From: Laetiporus sulphureus 93-53
Lineage: Eukaryota > Basidiomycota > Agaricomycetes > Polyporales > Laetiporaceae
Direction of reading: 5' to 3'
Assembly: GCF_001632365.1 (NCBI RefSeq)
Contig: NW_024468534.1
Location: 114,133 to 178,132, forward strand
Length of the DNA stretch: 64,000 nucleotides
How positions within the stretch are numbered: position 1 is the stretch's first letter; each line of letters begins with the position of its first letter. This document shows positions 1-13,744 of the stretch, one piece after another. The notes under the pieces were generated by a model, which made no database searches, was not told the DNA's origin, and worked only from the letters and a program-made list of their open reading frames with translations. The position numbers and the translations under genes were made by a program.

Positions 1-2615
1 CATATACCTGAGAAGACATATGCTCGCTCTGGCGCGTTGTTCAACGCCACCGTCCTGGAGTTAGTCAAGCTGATCCAAGCTGCGCTTGCGATCTTCGACA
101 TGTTCGACATCTCCCCAGAGGAGCGGAACGGGCTGTTATGCGATGTGACATGCGAAGGCATTCGGCGTTGGGTGACTGAGATCGGCGAACCGGTCATGGA
201 AGTTGAAGTGCGTTATCAGTTAATTAACCAGTCATTCTGCAGCTCACCCTCGTTGATATCTCATAGCATATGGAGAGAGTGGTGGACCCGACCGTTGTGT
301 CGGCTCTCTTCAGCCTGATTCTCAGTGTTCGGAACAAGCTGCATGCGCTTGGACATGTACGTCGTTGCCACCGAATGTTATTCCTCGGCTTACGTTTTGC
401 GCATTTCTTCCGCAGTACGTTCCGAAAGATCCATTCCTGGACCCGCAAGGCTTCACAAGAGCTCTTGCAACTTGTCAGACATCCAAGCTCCACGCTCACG
501 CTCACAACCTCGTCCATCCGCACTCACCCAGGGCTTCCTCTCCCCCACGGGCCAACAACACCAGCCCCAAGATTCCTTCAGCAGCTCCGTCGGCCGCCAA
601 CTCTCCCGCGCCACCTGCCATCTATATGACTTTGCAACTAGTCGAGTCAATCCAGTCCGCATATATAAAGAAGTCCCGCCAGAGCGAATCGTACAAGGTT
701 CACCGTGTACTCATCAACAAGCTCGATGATCTCGCGTCCGACCTTCGCACGAGCGCCAACGCCGTAGTCAGTCCCGACGGCGGCGGAGGCATGTCTGTTA
801 GCGCGTTGAACCCTACAACGGACTTGAATGCGCTCGTGCACGTCATCGTGGGAAGTCTGAGGGAAGCGCCGCATAGCTTGCGCTACTTGTGGACTGGGCG
901 GCCGGACGAGGTGGGACGAAAGAGGAAGGAGAAGGAGGCAGTGTACAGTGATGTGGAGAAGGATGAGCGGGAGAGGGAATGTGAGAAAGACGGTGGGAGA
1001 GAGCGCAGCAGGGAGAGGGAGAAGGATATGAGGTCGTCCGGAGAAGAAAGCGAGCCTACGAAACCCTGGCCGGGTAGAGTGCAGCGCAAGATCGAGAGCT
1101 GGGCTGCGTAAGTGGCTTCCTCCTCCAGCAGATGAAACGCTCACTCCGTTACCTTGCACAGTCTAGGCAGGACGAAGAAGCTAAGCGTCGACTTCGGCGT
1201 GCTCGGGAAGGCGCTGCTGGAATCTCCCAATCGCGGAGGTCAAACCGAGCAGTGGGGTCAATCTCCTGCCATACCTTCGGTTCGCGTTACAGGGTTAGCT
1301 TCCCCTGATTGAAATGCCATATATTGCCTTCTATAACGTGTTGCACAGAGACCCGGATGACGAGGACCCCCTGAGCAGCGGACAGCCTTCTCCCACCTGT
1401 AAGTACACACCACTCTGCCGGTCCTTACATTAGCGCTGACGCCCATTACGTCTAGTGGGAACGACAACACCGTTCATGGCCGGCATGGGCTCCGTCAAGT
1501 CCGCTCAGCGCTCTGCGAGCGAGCTTTCAGAATATGACCGGCGGGTGACTGAGTTCAACCGGAAGCGCCCTGCGACAAAGGCGTACTACCAGTCGCGTAT
1601 CACCAGCTGGGCAGATCCCTTCAGCGCACAAGACGAAGTAGATGAAGACCATAGGGGCAGACTCCGCGTCCCCTTCAGCAGCCTCCGGTACGCCGAGTCT
1701 TTGGGAGAGGAAGACGAGACTTCGGGACTGGTCAGCGATACGGAGATGGAGGGCACTGATCGACGGCGCAGGCCCCCGTGTGGGCCCCGACGATGTCGCA
1801 GCTTTGACGCAGCGACGGAGCTGCAGGACATGCGCGTGCAGCCGATCGAGCGGATGCGCATCGACGTGGAGCTCTGCGGCCAGCTGCTCATCATGCATCG
1901 GCGGGACGAGCACCTCGCCAACGTCGCCTCCTGCCTCGCCGCGCTCGCGGAGCAGCTCTCGCGGACGAATTCGCGGCTGCGGACGGACCATGAGTCGGCG
2001 CGGGGTGCTCTGGAGGGGCTGCGCGAGCGGGAGACGGTGCTGCACGACCTCGAGGCGGCGCGCACGCGTGCGGACGCGCTCACGCAGGAGACGCAGGCGC
2101 TCGCGTACGAGTCGGCGCAGTTTCTCGTGGACGACCTTTGGCACATGGCCGCGCAGCCGCGCCGGCGCGTGCTTGCGCTCCGCGAGAAGGCGTTCGGGAC
2201 GGGTCGCCGTCAGCGTGCCGCGCATGGGCGATTTAACCGCGTGCAGTGGACGCTGGATGGGCGCGAGCGGCTCGTGGATGCTCTGGGCAGGACAGAGAGC
2301 GAGGCGGAGGCGGAGGATGGACTGCCTGGAGAGGAGAGCTTGGAGCACGAGGAGCAGGAGGAAGAGGCCGACGTCGTGGAGCACCAGTCCCTCAGGCCGA
2401 CGTGGCTGTTGAAGTTCTTCAATTATTGGGGCAGGAAGTGGGGGCCTTCAAGGAACGGAGACAAAGCAGCTGAGAGGGAGACAACGCATCTCAAAGAGAG
2501 CGAAAACGAGAGGGAGCTGTCGCCCGAGCTTGGGAGGACAACCTCTGTTCCTCCACCCACAACTCCACCTCATTTGCGGACGCGCTATCATGCCCAGCAT
2601 ACAGCAACATTGTAG
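1..2615 (+). CDS. STB6-like N-terminal domain protein (5' end missing)
   Basis: The gene enters from the left edge already in frame. I join exons 1-207, 267-356, 416-1107, 1162-1293, 1349-1398 and 1456-2615, with a TAG stop. The first exons carry a helix with LVKLIQAALAIF followed by GLLCDVTCEGI, then ERVVDPTVVSALFSL, NKLHALG and VPKDPF. This resembles the STB6-like N-terminal domain of fungal proteins related to yeast STB2/STB6, which bind the Sin3 repressor. The middle is low-complexity (Pro/Ser, then Arg/Glu). The last exon holds a coiled coil of roughly 130 residues. A role in Sin3-linked chromatin repression is only inference from the yeast relatives. The true start lies outside the window. 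The family call is fairly likely; splice sites are supported by phase. Confidence 0.65.
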
Positions 2616-2788
2616 CACTATCGAGTATCTCATTTCCTAATCACCATACACGGCCATATATGCGTAGCAACTTGTATACTAGATGCATCTATCTTAACCC
2701 TGGACGTCCGACTAATATTTCAGCTGCGATATACAACGCGCAGGGTTTTTTGGTTGCTGAAATGGGTATAGACGTGCGCGCAACGGGG

Positions 2789-4419
2789 CTACCGCATCTT
2801 GATTCTACCCTGTGTCTTGCGCAACGCCCGCTTCTTTTCGCGATCCAGCGCCTTCACAAGAGCATGCCATCGTCAACTCAAACAACGCGTAACCGATGGA
2901 CCGTGACACACCTTTGTCTGCTCCGCCGCGCTCAATCGCGACAACTTCTCCTCCGCAGCCTTCTTCCTCGCCGCAGCCTTCTCCTCTGCCTTCTCCTCCT
3001 TCTTTTCCTTTACCGCGTCCTCCCTGATGTCCTTGTCTAGCTCCTCTCTTACCTTCTTCAGCTTCACCCGTGTCTCAGGGCGCAGCTGCGCGCTCAGCCC
3101 GCCGCGCAGCGTGTTGGCGCCCCTGCCTGTTCCCGCAATTGCGTCTACAAGCTGGAACGCGGCGGTGACTAGGGGGAGTGTGGCGCCGGCATTGGTGGAT
3201 TGGGGGAGTGCGAGCGAGAGGATGAGGTGCTTCGTGCGCTGTGAGGGCGGGAGGGGCACCGATGGCCGTGTACGCGGCTGGTCGGTGAGCGAGAGCGAGC
3301 GGAAGTAGGGGAGAATGGCTGGGTTGGAGAAGACACCAGGAAGGTTGAAGGTACCGATGGGCTTGAGCAGGTTTGAGGTGATGTCCGCAAGTTCTGCGAT
3401 GTATATGAGCATGAGTCTATGGCAGATGTATGATTGCCCCAGGAGGCGCACCAGACATGACCGTGAGCGAAGATGGGAGACTGGGCTGGTCCGTCGTCTT
3501 GGTGATCGTCTGCAGGTATCTCCTGTCAACTCAGTCCCCTTCTGAAAGTTAGCACTTACTCACCAAGTCCCACCGCTTCGCCCTGATACTCTTCATATCG
3601 TCCTTCGCTACGATTGCCCATACGCACTCGGGCACAGCGCCGTCTGCGTCGCGGAACGTAAAGTCGAGCTCGACTGCGTCATATACCTGATAGTCCAGCT
3701 CGACGAGGCCTTTGCCGATCTGGTAGGCGTACTGCAGGAGGTCGTGCCGCGGGCGCATGGTGAAGGTTGTGTGCAGAGACACGATCGCGCGCCGGCCGGT
3801 GGAGTAGTTAAACCAATCGGAGTTGCCGTCTGCGTAAAGGGATGAGTGAGCAAGAGGTGTCTCGTTCTAGTTGGGGGAATGACGGACCGCGAATGAGACC
3901 CTGCTGCGTGGGCTTGGAGAATTGGGCCTCGAGGAGAGGCAAGTGCGCCTCGTACCTGCATCGACGTGGCCTCCGTAAGGATCGTGTCACGCGAGTATAT
4001 CAGAGGAGGGGACGGACCACTTGTTCACTCTCGTCTCGTTTGCCTTCTTTCCCCAGAAGTAGAACGCTACAAACACGAGCACCACTGCAACAAAGAACGG
4101 CTCCTGCTGAAAGTCTGCAGAGTCATCCCGTCGTCATCGTCGAGTGGATGCGCATCAGGAGTGGAACTCTAGCACTCACAGGCGGGCCGAAAGGTGAGGA
4201 ACTTCCACCTGTACTCGACGCCATCATAGTGAGACGCGAGGTCGACCGGCGGCGGGATGAGGAACCTGGGGAAGAAGGACATGAGTTCTCGTCAGGCGTA
4301 CGGATGGATGCGCACCACGACGCCGTGCGCGCGCTACGCGTCTTCGCCGCGATCATTGACACACGTGACCCCGCGTATGGCGGGACTGCCTGGAAAGGCA
4401 AGCGCTCTACCGGTGACAT
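2789..4419 (-). CDS. CCDC47-like ER membrane protein (DUF1682)
   Basis: Eight exons on the minus strand: 4419-4316, 4265-4180, 4114-4018, 3955-3888, 3829-3564, 3509-3452, 3393-2912 and 2851-2789, giving 407 residues. Family landmarks in order are HYDGVEYRWKFLTFRP, a hydrophobic membrane segment (VAVVLVFVAFYFWG), LLEAQFSKP, DGNSDWFNYSTGRRA, RPRHDL, KTTDQPSLPSSL, LPYFRSLSLTDQPR, and a Lys/Glu/Ala coiled coil ending in a basic tail. In animals CCDC47 is the PAT-complex subunit that works with ER translocons on multipass membrane proteins; an ER role here follows from the family. The start could instead be a second in-frame ATG about 20 codons downstream. The gene is divergent from the small gene at 4604, with 184 bp between starts. 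Confidence 0.9.
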
Positions 4420-4603
4420 TGCCGCCAATTGAGCAGCCAGCTTGCTTCTCCGGCAGCAAGGCACCGAGCGAGTCTGAAATCTCTGAGCGCTGTCAGTCTG
4501 CCGCTGTCTCTCATCCAACATGCGCACTCACATCTACTTTTCGGTGCTCGAAGCAGACAGCCACAGTGACCGTGCTGGATACGGAGAGCACTGGGCATCA
4601 GCC

Positions 4604-5154
4604 ATGGCCGAGCGCACGCAGGTACGCCCGAACAAGCCTTATGTGGATATCGATCGCGCACTCATCTGTCGGCTGCACTATTCCATTTCACTATGTCTTG
4701 GAATCTGCAGGACCTGACATCGGGCTCCTCAAGTGGCAGTTCGTCACTGAACTCGCCCCCCTCCGACTACGCTGCATTCGTGCTGCACACGCTCTCGCGC
4801 ACCGCACGTGGATCCAGTGCAATTGACCAGCGCGTGCTTCGCCGCTGTCTCGGGCTGTCATCCTCATATTTGGTCACGGACACGACGATGAACCCCGAGC
4901 GAGGGCTCCTGAGCTGGCGGAGCGGGTTCAGCCAGCTGATCGACGTGCTCGTTGCGCTGCACGCGCGCGGAGAGCTCGAGCTTGAGACGGTGAACGAGGC
5001 GAGCAAGGCGTGCTCCGAGTGCTGGACCGTTGCCGGTGCGTGGCGGGAGATGGAGGGGGGGCGGGAGAGCGTCAAGGGTGTTGCTGCACGGCTGAAGGGT
5101 CTGCTGGATGAGAATGGGAAGACGTACGGAGGAGGGCGGGTGTATGTGCCGTGA
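4604..5154 (+). CDS. Small conserved fungal protein, unknown function
   Basis: Two exons, 4604-4621 and 4711-5154, give 153 residues starting MAERTQDLT. The first exon ends exactly at a GTACGC donor, and the acceptor CTGCAG keeps the frame. An unspliced alternative starts at an ATG at 4693 in the same frame and gives nearly the same protein, so only the first few residues are uncertain. The protein is Ser-rich at the N-terminus and then mostly helical, with a Cys-containing stretch (ASKACSECW) near the C-terminus. I see no membrane segment or known catalytic motif. It looks like a conserved but unnamed basidiomycete protein. It shares a divergent promoter with the CCDC47-like gene and is followed after 185 bp by the PX-domain gene on the same strand. 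Confidence 0.6.
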
Positions 5155-5339
5155 TTCTTCCTGCTGCGCTGTATTTATATTGCGTCGCGGACTGTACGAG
5201 TAGTTGGAGTGCCTCCCCCTGCATGGTGCAGCGCCGCCGTGACGCGCGCCGGCTAGCGTGGCGTGACGTCACGCGCCCTCGAGACTCCGGCCGACAGCAC
5301 GGACTGGCGATTTCTCCTCTCCCCTCGCCGTCTCCTGCG

Positions 5340-8300
5340 ATGAAGGACACTGCTGGCCCGTCCCACACCAATGGCGCTGCCCATGGTCTCGCTCACTTAA
5401 CTCTGGATCCTCCCAGTCCGCCAGAGACAGCCTGTGCTACGCCCCTAGCATCTCCTCGCCACCTCCATGCACCCGCATCCGAAGGCAAATCTCCTAGGAG
5501 GGATGCCCGCACATACCATGGACGAACACATTCTCCAATCTCGGAAGACCCGATACCTGACCTCGCCACCCTCACTCCTCTGAGGGCCCACTATCTCAAG
5601 AAGCAGCTGATTACCCTCCAGTTCCAGCGAGAGCTCGATGCCCTCATCGCTGCTCCGCCGAACAGTATATCCCCCTTTTCCTACCTCGGGCACCCATTCA
5701 CCCCGCTGCCAAAGGATGCACCAAAGCTTGAGCTGCCCTTTCTACGATACTGTTTCCGTCATTTTGTCCTCTCCTTCCCGTTCCTCGCCGCCGCCCCGCG
5801 GGACTTCTTCCCTGAAAAGCTGCAGCCCTTCCTCGCTTCCATGCTGTCTCGCAACATGACTACGACGTCCATACTGGACGAGGATCCTGACGACTCGGAG
5901 GAGACCGCCCGCCACAAGCTCGTCGCCAAGTTTGAGCGCAACGCTGCAATGCTCATGACGAGCGGGACCAAGCTCGTCGAGAAGGAGGAGGTCGTCCGTC
6001 TTACCCAGCAGGACCTCGACCGGCTCGAGATGATTGCAAAGAGGGTTGCGGCTCGCGAGAAGCGGATGAGGGACATGTTTGAGGTGAATGTCGTCTGTGT
6101 GCGGGCCGTCACAGAGAAGGGGCGTGTACGAAGTCGGGTCCACGAGGTATGTGTGACGGAGAAACGTCTTCTGCATCTACTCACTTTGATCAGGAATTTA
6201 TCGTACGCACACGGCGATCTCACCACCCAGACGTGTACGTCTCCCGCCGGTATGGCGACTTTAAGACACTTGCAGATGAGCTCCGCAAGGCTCATCCGAG
6301 CGAGTCTGTCCCATCTCCTCCTGCCAAGGACCGCACGATCGTCAACGTCAGCGCAACGTCGAGCTCGAGCTCGTCAGCCTCAAGCCCCAGCATGCCGGGC
6401 ATGTACTCTACGGAGCGGAACTCAAGCGCGGACTCGTTCTCCTCACAGGGGACCATGAGTCCGACGTCTCCCACGGCGTATTCCGCGCAGGCCGCGCAGA
6501 CATTCACCGGCGGTGCATCACGGCTTGCACGGGAGAAGAACCGCCTAACGCTGCGTGCGTATCTGCATACACTGCTTGCAATGCCCGTGTTGGCCTCGTC
6601 GCCAGTGCTCAAGTCGTTCTTGCTCGCCAACCCGACGCGTCTGTCGCGGGAGGAGATTGAGGATGCAAGGAAGCGCGAGGATGCGGACAAGGTCCGGGAG
6701 GATGGACGAAAGCGGTTCGCGAAAGAGATTGCGGCCCGTGTGGACGGGCTGCGGGAGGCGGCAAGGAGTGTGAAGGGAGAGTTGTTTGCGAAAGGTGCGT
6801 GTGGTGCTGTGTCCATCACGACGAGGCTCGTGAGGCCAAAGCGGTGCTGTACGGATGCTGAATGGAGCTACGTTCCTAGATGGCTTGACGAATATATTTG
6901 CAACGATCAAGGTTACGGATGATATTCACAAGCTGCCTGCCAACTATCAGGCTGTCATTGAGTGGGCGCGTATCTCGTAAGTCACAGACTATTCTGTTGT
7001 GACACAGTATCTCATGTTGTAGTTGTGTCAATTCAGACTAGCGTCCACTGTGTTCCAGCACTTTGTTGCCGCGGATAGTGCTTCGGAGAGCTTTGCTTCT
7101 CTCAAACGAGTACACGGTCTCATGCCATACTTCATGCTCAAGACCATACTCAAGATCAGTAACCCGATAGCTATGATCCGCAGTGCGTTTTTAGTATTCT
7201 CAGCTGCCATAAGTATAACGAGTTAACGGTGGGATGTATTGGCAGATGTGCTGGACTTGTTCCTCGCGCAACCGTTTGGCGGGAAAAGCCTTCTGCAAAG
7301 GTTGGTCTTCATGTCTTCACTCGCCAACAACAGAGGCTTAGCATATTTAGAATGTTCACTGGCTCTCTGCAAGAAGACGTCCGGGCTATTGAAGAGGACA
7401 TCGAGGGTATCAAGGAGAATATCAACGACCCGATCATATGCGAGAAGGTCCGACAGTTCGTGTATGCGCCTCGCGAGATTCAGGCTGTATACAAGTCTGA
7501 CGCCGGTACGTCTCGGCCATACTCGCTGCAGTTGCTCGCTATATGCACCATTACGTCCTTCCTGCTGCGTAGCGTCGGAGAACATCCATATACTTGCGGT
7601 AGTCTTGCGCTCTGGAGACGAACCACCGCTGTCCCGCGTCCAGCTACAGCGCGTGATGCGAGCACATTTCGCATATAAGGAGTATCTCAAGTATCTCGAG
7701 ACGCTTGACGACTCGGATGACGACGAGGGTCCGCAAACGGAGGAAGCGTGGCTGTTCGAAGACCTCAGCGTACTTGCGAGGCTGTACTCCCGTCTGCGAG
7801 AAAGAGAGCAGCTGATCGGGCTGATATTTGAGGTGAATCGTGAATCGCTACAGCTCATGAAAACGCTGATTACGGTCGTAGGGCACAACGGCAGAGCTGC
7901 TGAAGGACATCATCACCATATTCTATGCACCCTTGGCGCAGGTATACCGGGCCGCCAGCATCGCCGACTCCCTCAGCGATCTCCAGAACTTCATAAACGA
8001 CCTTATTCGGACCGTCGAACTGACAGAGGATCGTACGTCCAGCCATCTCTCTTGGTTACCATTGAAGCATAGTAACCGTCGCACATGCACGCTGGTTGTA
8101 GTGAGCCAGCAGGACCCGGCGAAGACGGTGCAGACCTTCATCGACCTCATCAAGCGGCACGAGCCGCAGTTCTACCTGTTCGTGCACAAGGTGCACTCCA
8201 AGGGAGAGGGGCTGTTCACGAACCTGATGCGTTGGATCGAGCGCTTTCTCACACTCATGCGGGACGGCCTCGGTGATCGGGTTAGTATGGAGTTTTTGCT

Positions 8301-9091
8301 GCCGCATATCGGCGGGGAGCGGGAGGAGATCGTCAAAGAGATTGACGCGGTTGCGCTGTACCATTACAAGCTGAAGGTGGCATACGAGGACAAGGTGCGG
8401 AGGCGGTTCGGGCGCACACAGGGGATGAACGATGCAGATGCCGAGGACGAGGTCGCGGCGGAGATGGTGAATGGCGTCATGAAGGACCTCAGCTTCGGCG
8501 AGCTCGTTCAAGGCGAGGCGGACGACCTTGCAGCTGAAGACACGGACTCGGATGAGGACGAGAGCGATGATAGCTCGTTCGAGTCTGACGAGAGCTACAG
8601 CAATGGGGGTGGCGAGTATGGACAGTACCAGCGAGAAGGCCCTTTCAACAGGAAGAGCTCATCATCATCAGCGTCGTCGTCGGTCAAGCGTTCACACACA
8701 ATCGCACATGTTCCCATCCCGCGATCTCCGTCAAAGTTATTTCGCTCCAAGCAGAAGCAACGGGAAGAGCAGCCACAATTGCCGCTTCGCCACTCACGCT
8801 CGTTCTCAACCGTGCACTCCAATGCGTCGAAATTGTCGAAATTGTCAACGCACTCTCAGGAACCGCCCAAGTCGGCCCCCGCAGATCAGCGCTCGATGTC
8901 GAGGGGCAGGCCTCACTCGACACCGCAGAAGAAGAAGCAGCCGCCTCCGATCCAGCCGCCGGAGCTGCATCGTCTTCCAGAGCTACTACCCATCTTCGTT
9001 GAGATGGTGCGTTATTCTTTAGCTTATTTTATCACCACAGCTGCTCATCCCGTTTGCCTCCCAGGTGAGACCCCTGCTCCGGACACAATGA
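5340..9091 (+). CDS. PX domain protein of the yeast YPR097W type
   Basis: Ten exons: 5340-6146, 6194-6794, 6880-6976, 7037-7182, 7246-7300, 7351-7505, 7573-7832, 7882-8032, 8102-9006 and 9065-9091, giving 1067 residues. The order is a PX-associated region (LRAHYLKKQLITLQFQREL, FFPEKLQPFLASML), a PX domain (EFIVRTRRSHHPDVYVSRRYGDF), then the long fungal DUF3818/PXB region (GLMPYFMLKTILKISNP, LDLFLAQPFGGKSLLQR, APREIQAVYKSD, FVHKVHSKGEGLF). Such proteins bind phosphoinositides and act on membranes, and the yeast relative is YPR097W; the exact role is unknown. The C-terminal exon adds an acidic, Ser-rich, probably disordered stretch before a short end, VRPLLRTQ. The start is the first ATG after the previous gene that leads into the conserved region. 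Confidence 0.92.
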
Positions 9092-9406
9092 TAACGACAT
9101 CGTTAAGTCTCCAGATATCACCGTCACAAATCTCTATAGTAGCAACGAGGCTAGTTAGAATATGTGCGCATATCTCTTGTACCAGTGCAACGAACGATTT
9201 TGACTTTGAGCTTGATGTATCGACTAATCATAAAGCATTGTACGGACCGTCCGTTACCATGCCAATTACCAGACGTTTCATGTAGGATCGTCAAGTTTCG
9301 GACTCGGAACGAGAAAGTGCAGAGCTATATACTACAAAGTTGATGTAATTCCAGGATACGACAGAATATTGATGAGAGAGTAGGGATTGAAAATCCAGAT
9401 AGCAAA
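9092..9406. other. Convergent 3' intergenic region
   Basis: This 315-bp stretch lies tail-to-tail between the PX gene (plus strand) and the NDR kinase (minus strand). It is AT-richer than the flanking exons and I see no coding segment in it. It probably holds both 3' UTRs and poly(A) signals. Confidence 0.5.
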
Positions 9407-11302
<1,896 letters not shown>

Positions 11303-11536
11303 CGAGTGGATGTGCAAGCGGACCTCTGTAACGTAGCACTTAAGGTTATAGCCTTTGCCACGTGACTGATCGACTCTGCTGTGGTGGCGCACAACTGCCG
11401 TAAAAGGGCATAATAGGATCGCTCCAGCCTCAGATGCTTCCGCAGATTCTCCTCAGCAAATTCATGAAGTAGTGCCCAGAAAATTCTGGCAAATACATCA
11501 AATGTCGCACAACATAGTAAGCGTCCCAAGCATTTT

Positions 11537-13447
11537 TCACCACAGTTCGATACCTTCGAGGTTTGTGCCCTGGCAAGGATTGTTAGCATTAGTATGGATT
11601 GAGATACCGCCTTGCTCACCAGCTTTGGAAGACGGAGATACACATCTGTGCCTGTCTCACCGGGTCGTCAGACAAAACCACTGGGCAGCATTGCCTGTAA
11701 GCATACCGTAGCCGTCCAAGCTGACGAGTTCCAACGAACCGCCAAAATAGCTGAAGAAGTCGGTGAGGATCTCCGCGATGTAGGAAGAATGAACTGTTTC
11801 GTACGTTGCGAAAATATTGCTCATCGGGAGCCCGATCCCAATTCTAGGATGCGGGTTGACACCTGCGTTTTGTTGCGGATCCTCACAGTCTGATTTACTC
11901 TGCCAACTGCTCACTTGTTCGTCGACAGTAGCAGTCATCCCTCGCCCACTGGAGCTGATTCTGCGGAGCGCGCCCAGGCGGGACACGTCTAGACGAACCG
12001 GATTGCGAATATGTGAGAAGGAGAATTGATCAGACGGTGACCTGATCTCCGGTGTAAGGAGGCCTCCGCCTACGAGCAGTTAACTGAACGTCCAGCCCAA
12101 CTAAGTTGGGGGATGGCACACCTTGATCGGATATGCGAAGGGCCACATCGTTCTCCCCAGCAACAATTGTGATTTGTATCGGGGGAAGCTGGCGAAAGGT
12201 CGGATGTCGCAGACGAGTCGCTCGGAAAGACTGCACCATATCTTAGTTAGACAGGAAAGATGTGAGGCAGGAGCCCTACATTCTTCAATAGTTCGAAGAC
12301 AATGTACCTATAGGTCGGGTATGAGATGAATCTCGTCCGAATATCCTTGCCCTGAGACATAACTCACTCAAGATGCGCCTGAATATACGAGAATTTTGTA
12401 TCCAAGTGACCATCAATGACGACGTCGGACCATGGAGCGTCAGCCGCGGCGCCCTCAATGGCATCTCCGTCCGCGTCATACGGTCTCTTCCGCAAGAATC
12501 TGGCACACTTCTCGATGCTCTCTTTCACCCGCAATCCCAGATGAATGATTCCGACACGATCGTCAGAAACGGTCTCGCCATTCCGTTTCGCCGTGAGGTA
12601 TCTTGACAAGGCAATATGGTGTTCTGCCAGCACTCGGCGCGATATTCGCGACACGAGCATGCGGCGCATGAATGAGTCTAGGCGTTCTGGCGCGAGGTAC
12701 GGCGAGGAGAGTGATAGACCAAGCGAGAGGTTCGGGATGACCGACTTGCTAGTCAAATTTTGGACTGTGAGCATCATCATGCACTTGCCAAGTACAAGGG
12801 AAAGATGCTCACTGTTCATCGAGAAGACCCCGTAGGAATCTGCAGAACTCATCGTTCTCAGCCAATGTCGTTAAAGGCGGATACCGACGGAATCTGGAGG
12901 CAATGGGTTTCAATAGGTAACAAATCGAACAATGGTCTGCACACCTGTCAAATGCAGACCAATACGCCTGATGTATACAGTCAGATCAGCGACTGAGGTC
13001 CGGAAGAAAATCGCGAACCTCATACACGTCCGAGACGCTCTCCTGGTTCACTACCACATACGGGAGTGTTTGCATATCCCGCAGCCTGTGCGCAATGCGG
13101 ACTGGTAATTCCGTCCGCACATAGTTTGCACTCTTGAGAAGTAGGTCAACGCTATGCATATACATTCAGAGGCAGAATGGAGCACACCTTGATAATACGG
13201 TCCTCATTCATTGAACGGCCGAAAAAGACCTACATAAGCGACATTCTCAGGGCCACCCCAGGAGAAGCAGTAAACAGGCCATAAGTACCAGTTGCCTTAG
13301 AGTCAACCGTTGCGCATCTTTCGCCGCATACAGCTCCAGCTGCTTGTTCTGATAGAAATGGAAAGCCGTAGAGATCGAGCGCGAGCCGCCTGGTAGTAGC
13401 ACCAGTCCTCCTCTATGCAAATGCATGCGACAGCAGTTGACGAGCAT
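11537..13447 (-). CDS. Mitochondrial alpha-ketoacid dehydrogenase kinase (PDK/BCKDK family)
   Basis: Twelve exons: 13447-13289, 13229-13188, 13132-13019, 12967-12945, 12893-12813, 12748-12368, 12307-12280, 12230-12122, 12069-11805, 11750-11707, 11651-11620 and 11569-11537, giving 436 residues. The N-terminal helical domain contains HFYQNKQLELYAAKDAQRLTLRQL and RMLVSRISRRVLAEHHIAL. The GHKL ATPase domain shows the N-box YIVFELLKNSFRAT, the G1 box SDQGGG and the G2 box GIGLPMSNIFATYFGGSLEL. These enzymes phosphorylate the E1 subunit of pyruvate or branched-chain ketoacid dehydrogenase in the mitochondrial matrix and switch it off; which substrate is used cannot be told here. An Arg/His-containing N-terminus is consistent with mitochondrial import. 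A 23-nt exon and several other short exons are forced by phase. Confidence 0.93.
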
Positions 13448-13744
13448 GCCCGTTGGTGGACTCAAGTGTAGAAACAAGTGCACTATCCTGTGCCGGAGAA
13501 GGCCAAGGAGGCGTTAGATGGCAATGACTCGTGTGGATGCGCATCGTCGTCTAGAAGGGAACTCCCATGGATTATTCGCCAGCCATGTTGGCTCATTGAC
13601 GCCCAAGTGTGACGTAAAATAAGGTGCACGCATTGAGCGAGCGCGCGGGGTCCTATAGATGTATGTTGAAATGAATACCAATGAAATCAACGCCCCGAGA
13701 AGTAAGTACACGCCAGATGCTCCACTCAGATAAAGTATAGCTGG
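13448..13744. other. Intergenic region between Med20 3' end and the PDK-like gene start
   Basis: About 300 bp that must hold the end of the Med20 transcript and the promoter of the kinase gene. It contains an open minus-strand stretch (13711-13514) with one hydrophobic segment, but I found no splice path joining it to a neighbour and no family for it, so I do not call a gene. Confidence 0.4.

Noticed and set aside
1527..2384. Long minus-strand open frame antisense to the last exon of the STB6-like gene
   Set aside because: It mirrors a GC-rich coiled-coil exon; the translation is Arg/Leu-rich with no family, while the plus strand is clearly coding.
13514..13711. Minus-strand frame with a hydrophobic segment between MED20 and the PDK-like gene
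   Set aside because: No splice path in phase to either neighbour, no family, and it lies where a 3' UTR and a promoter are expected.
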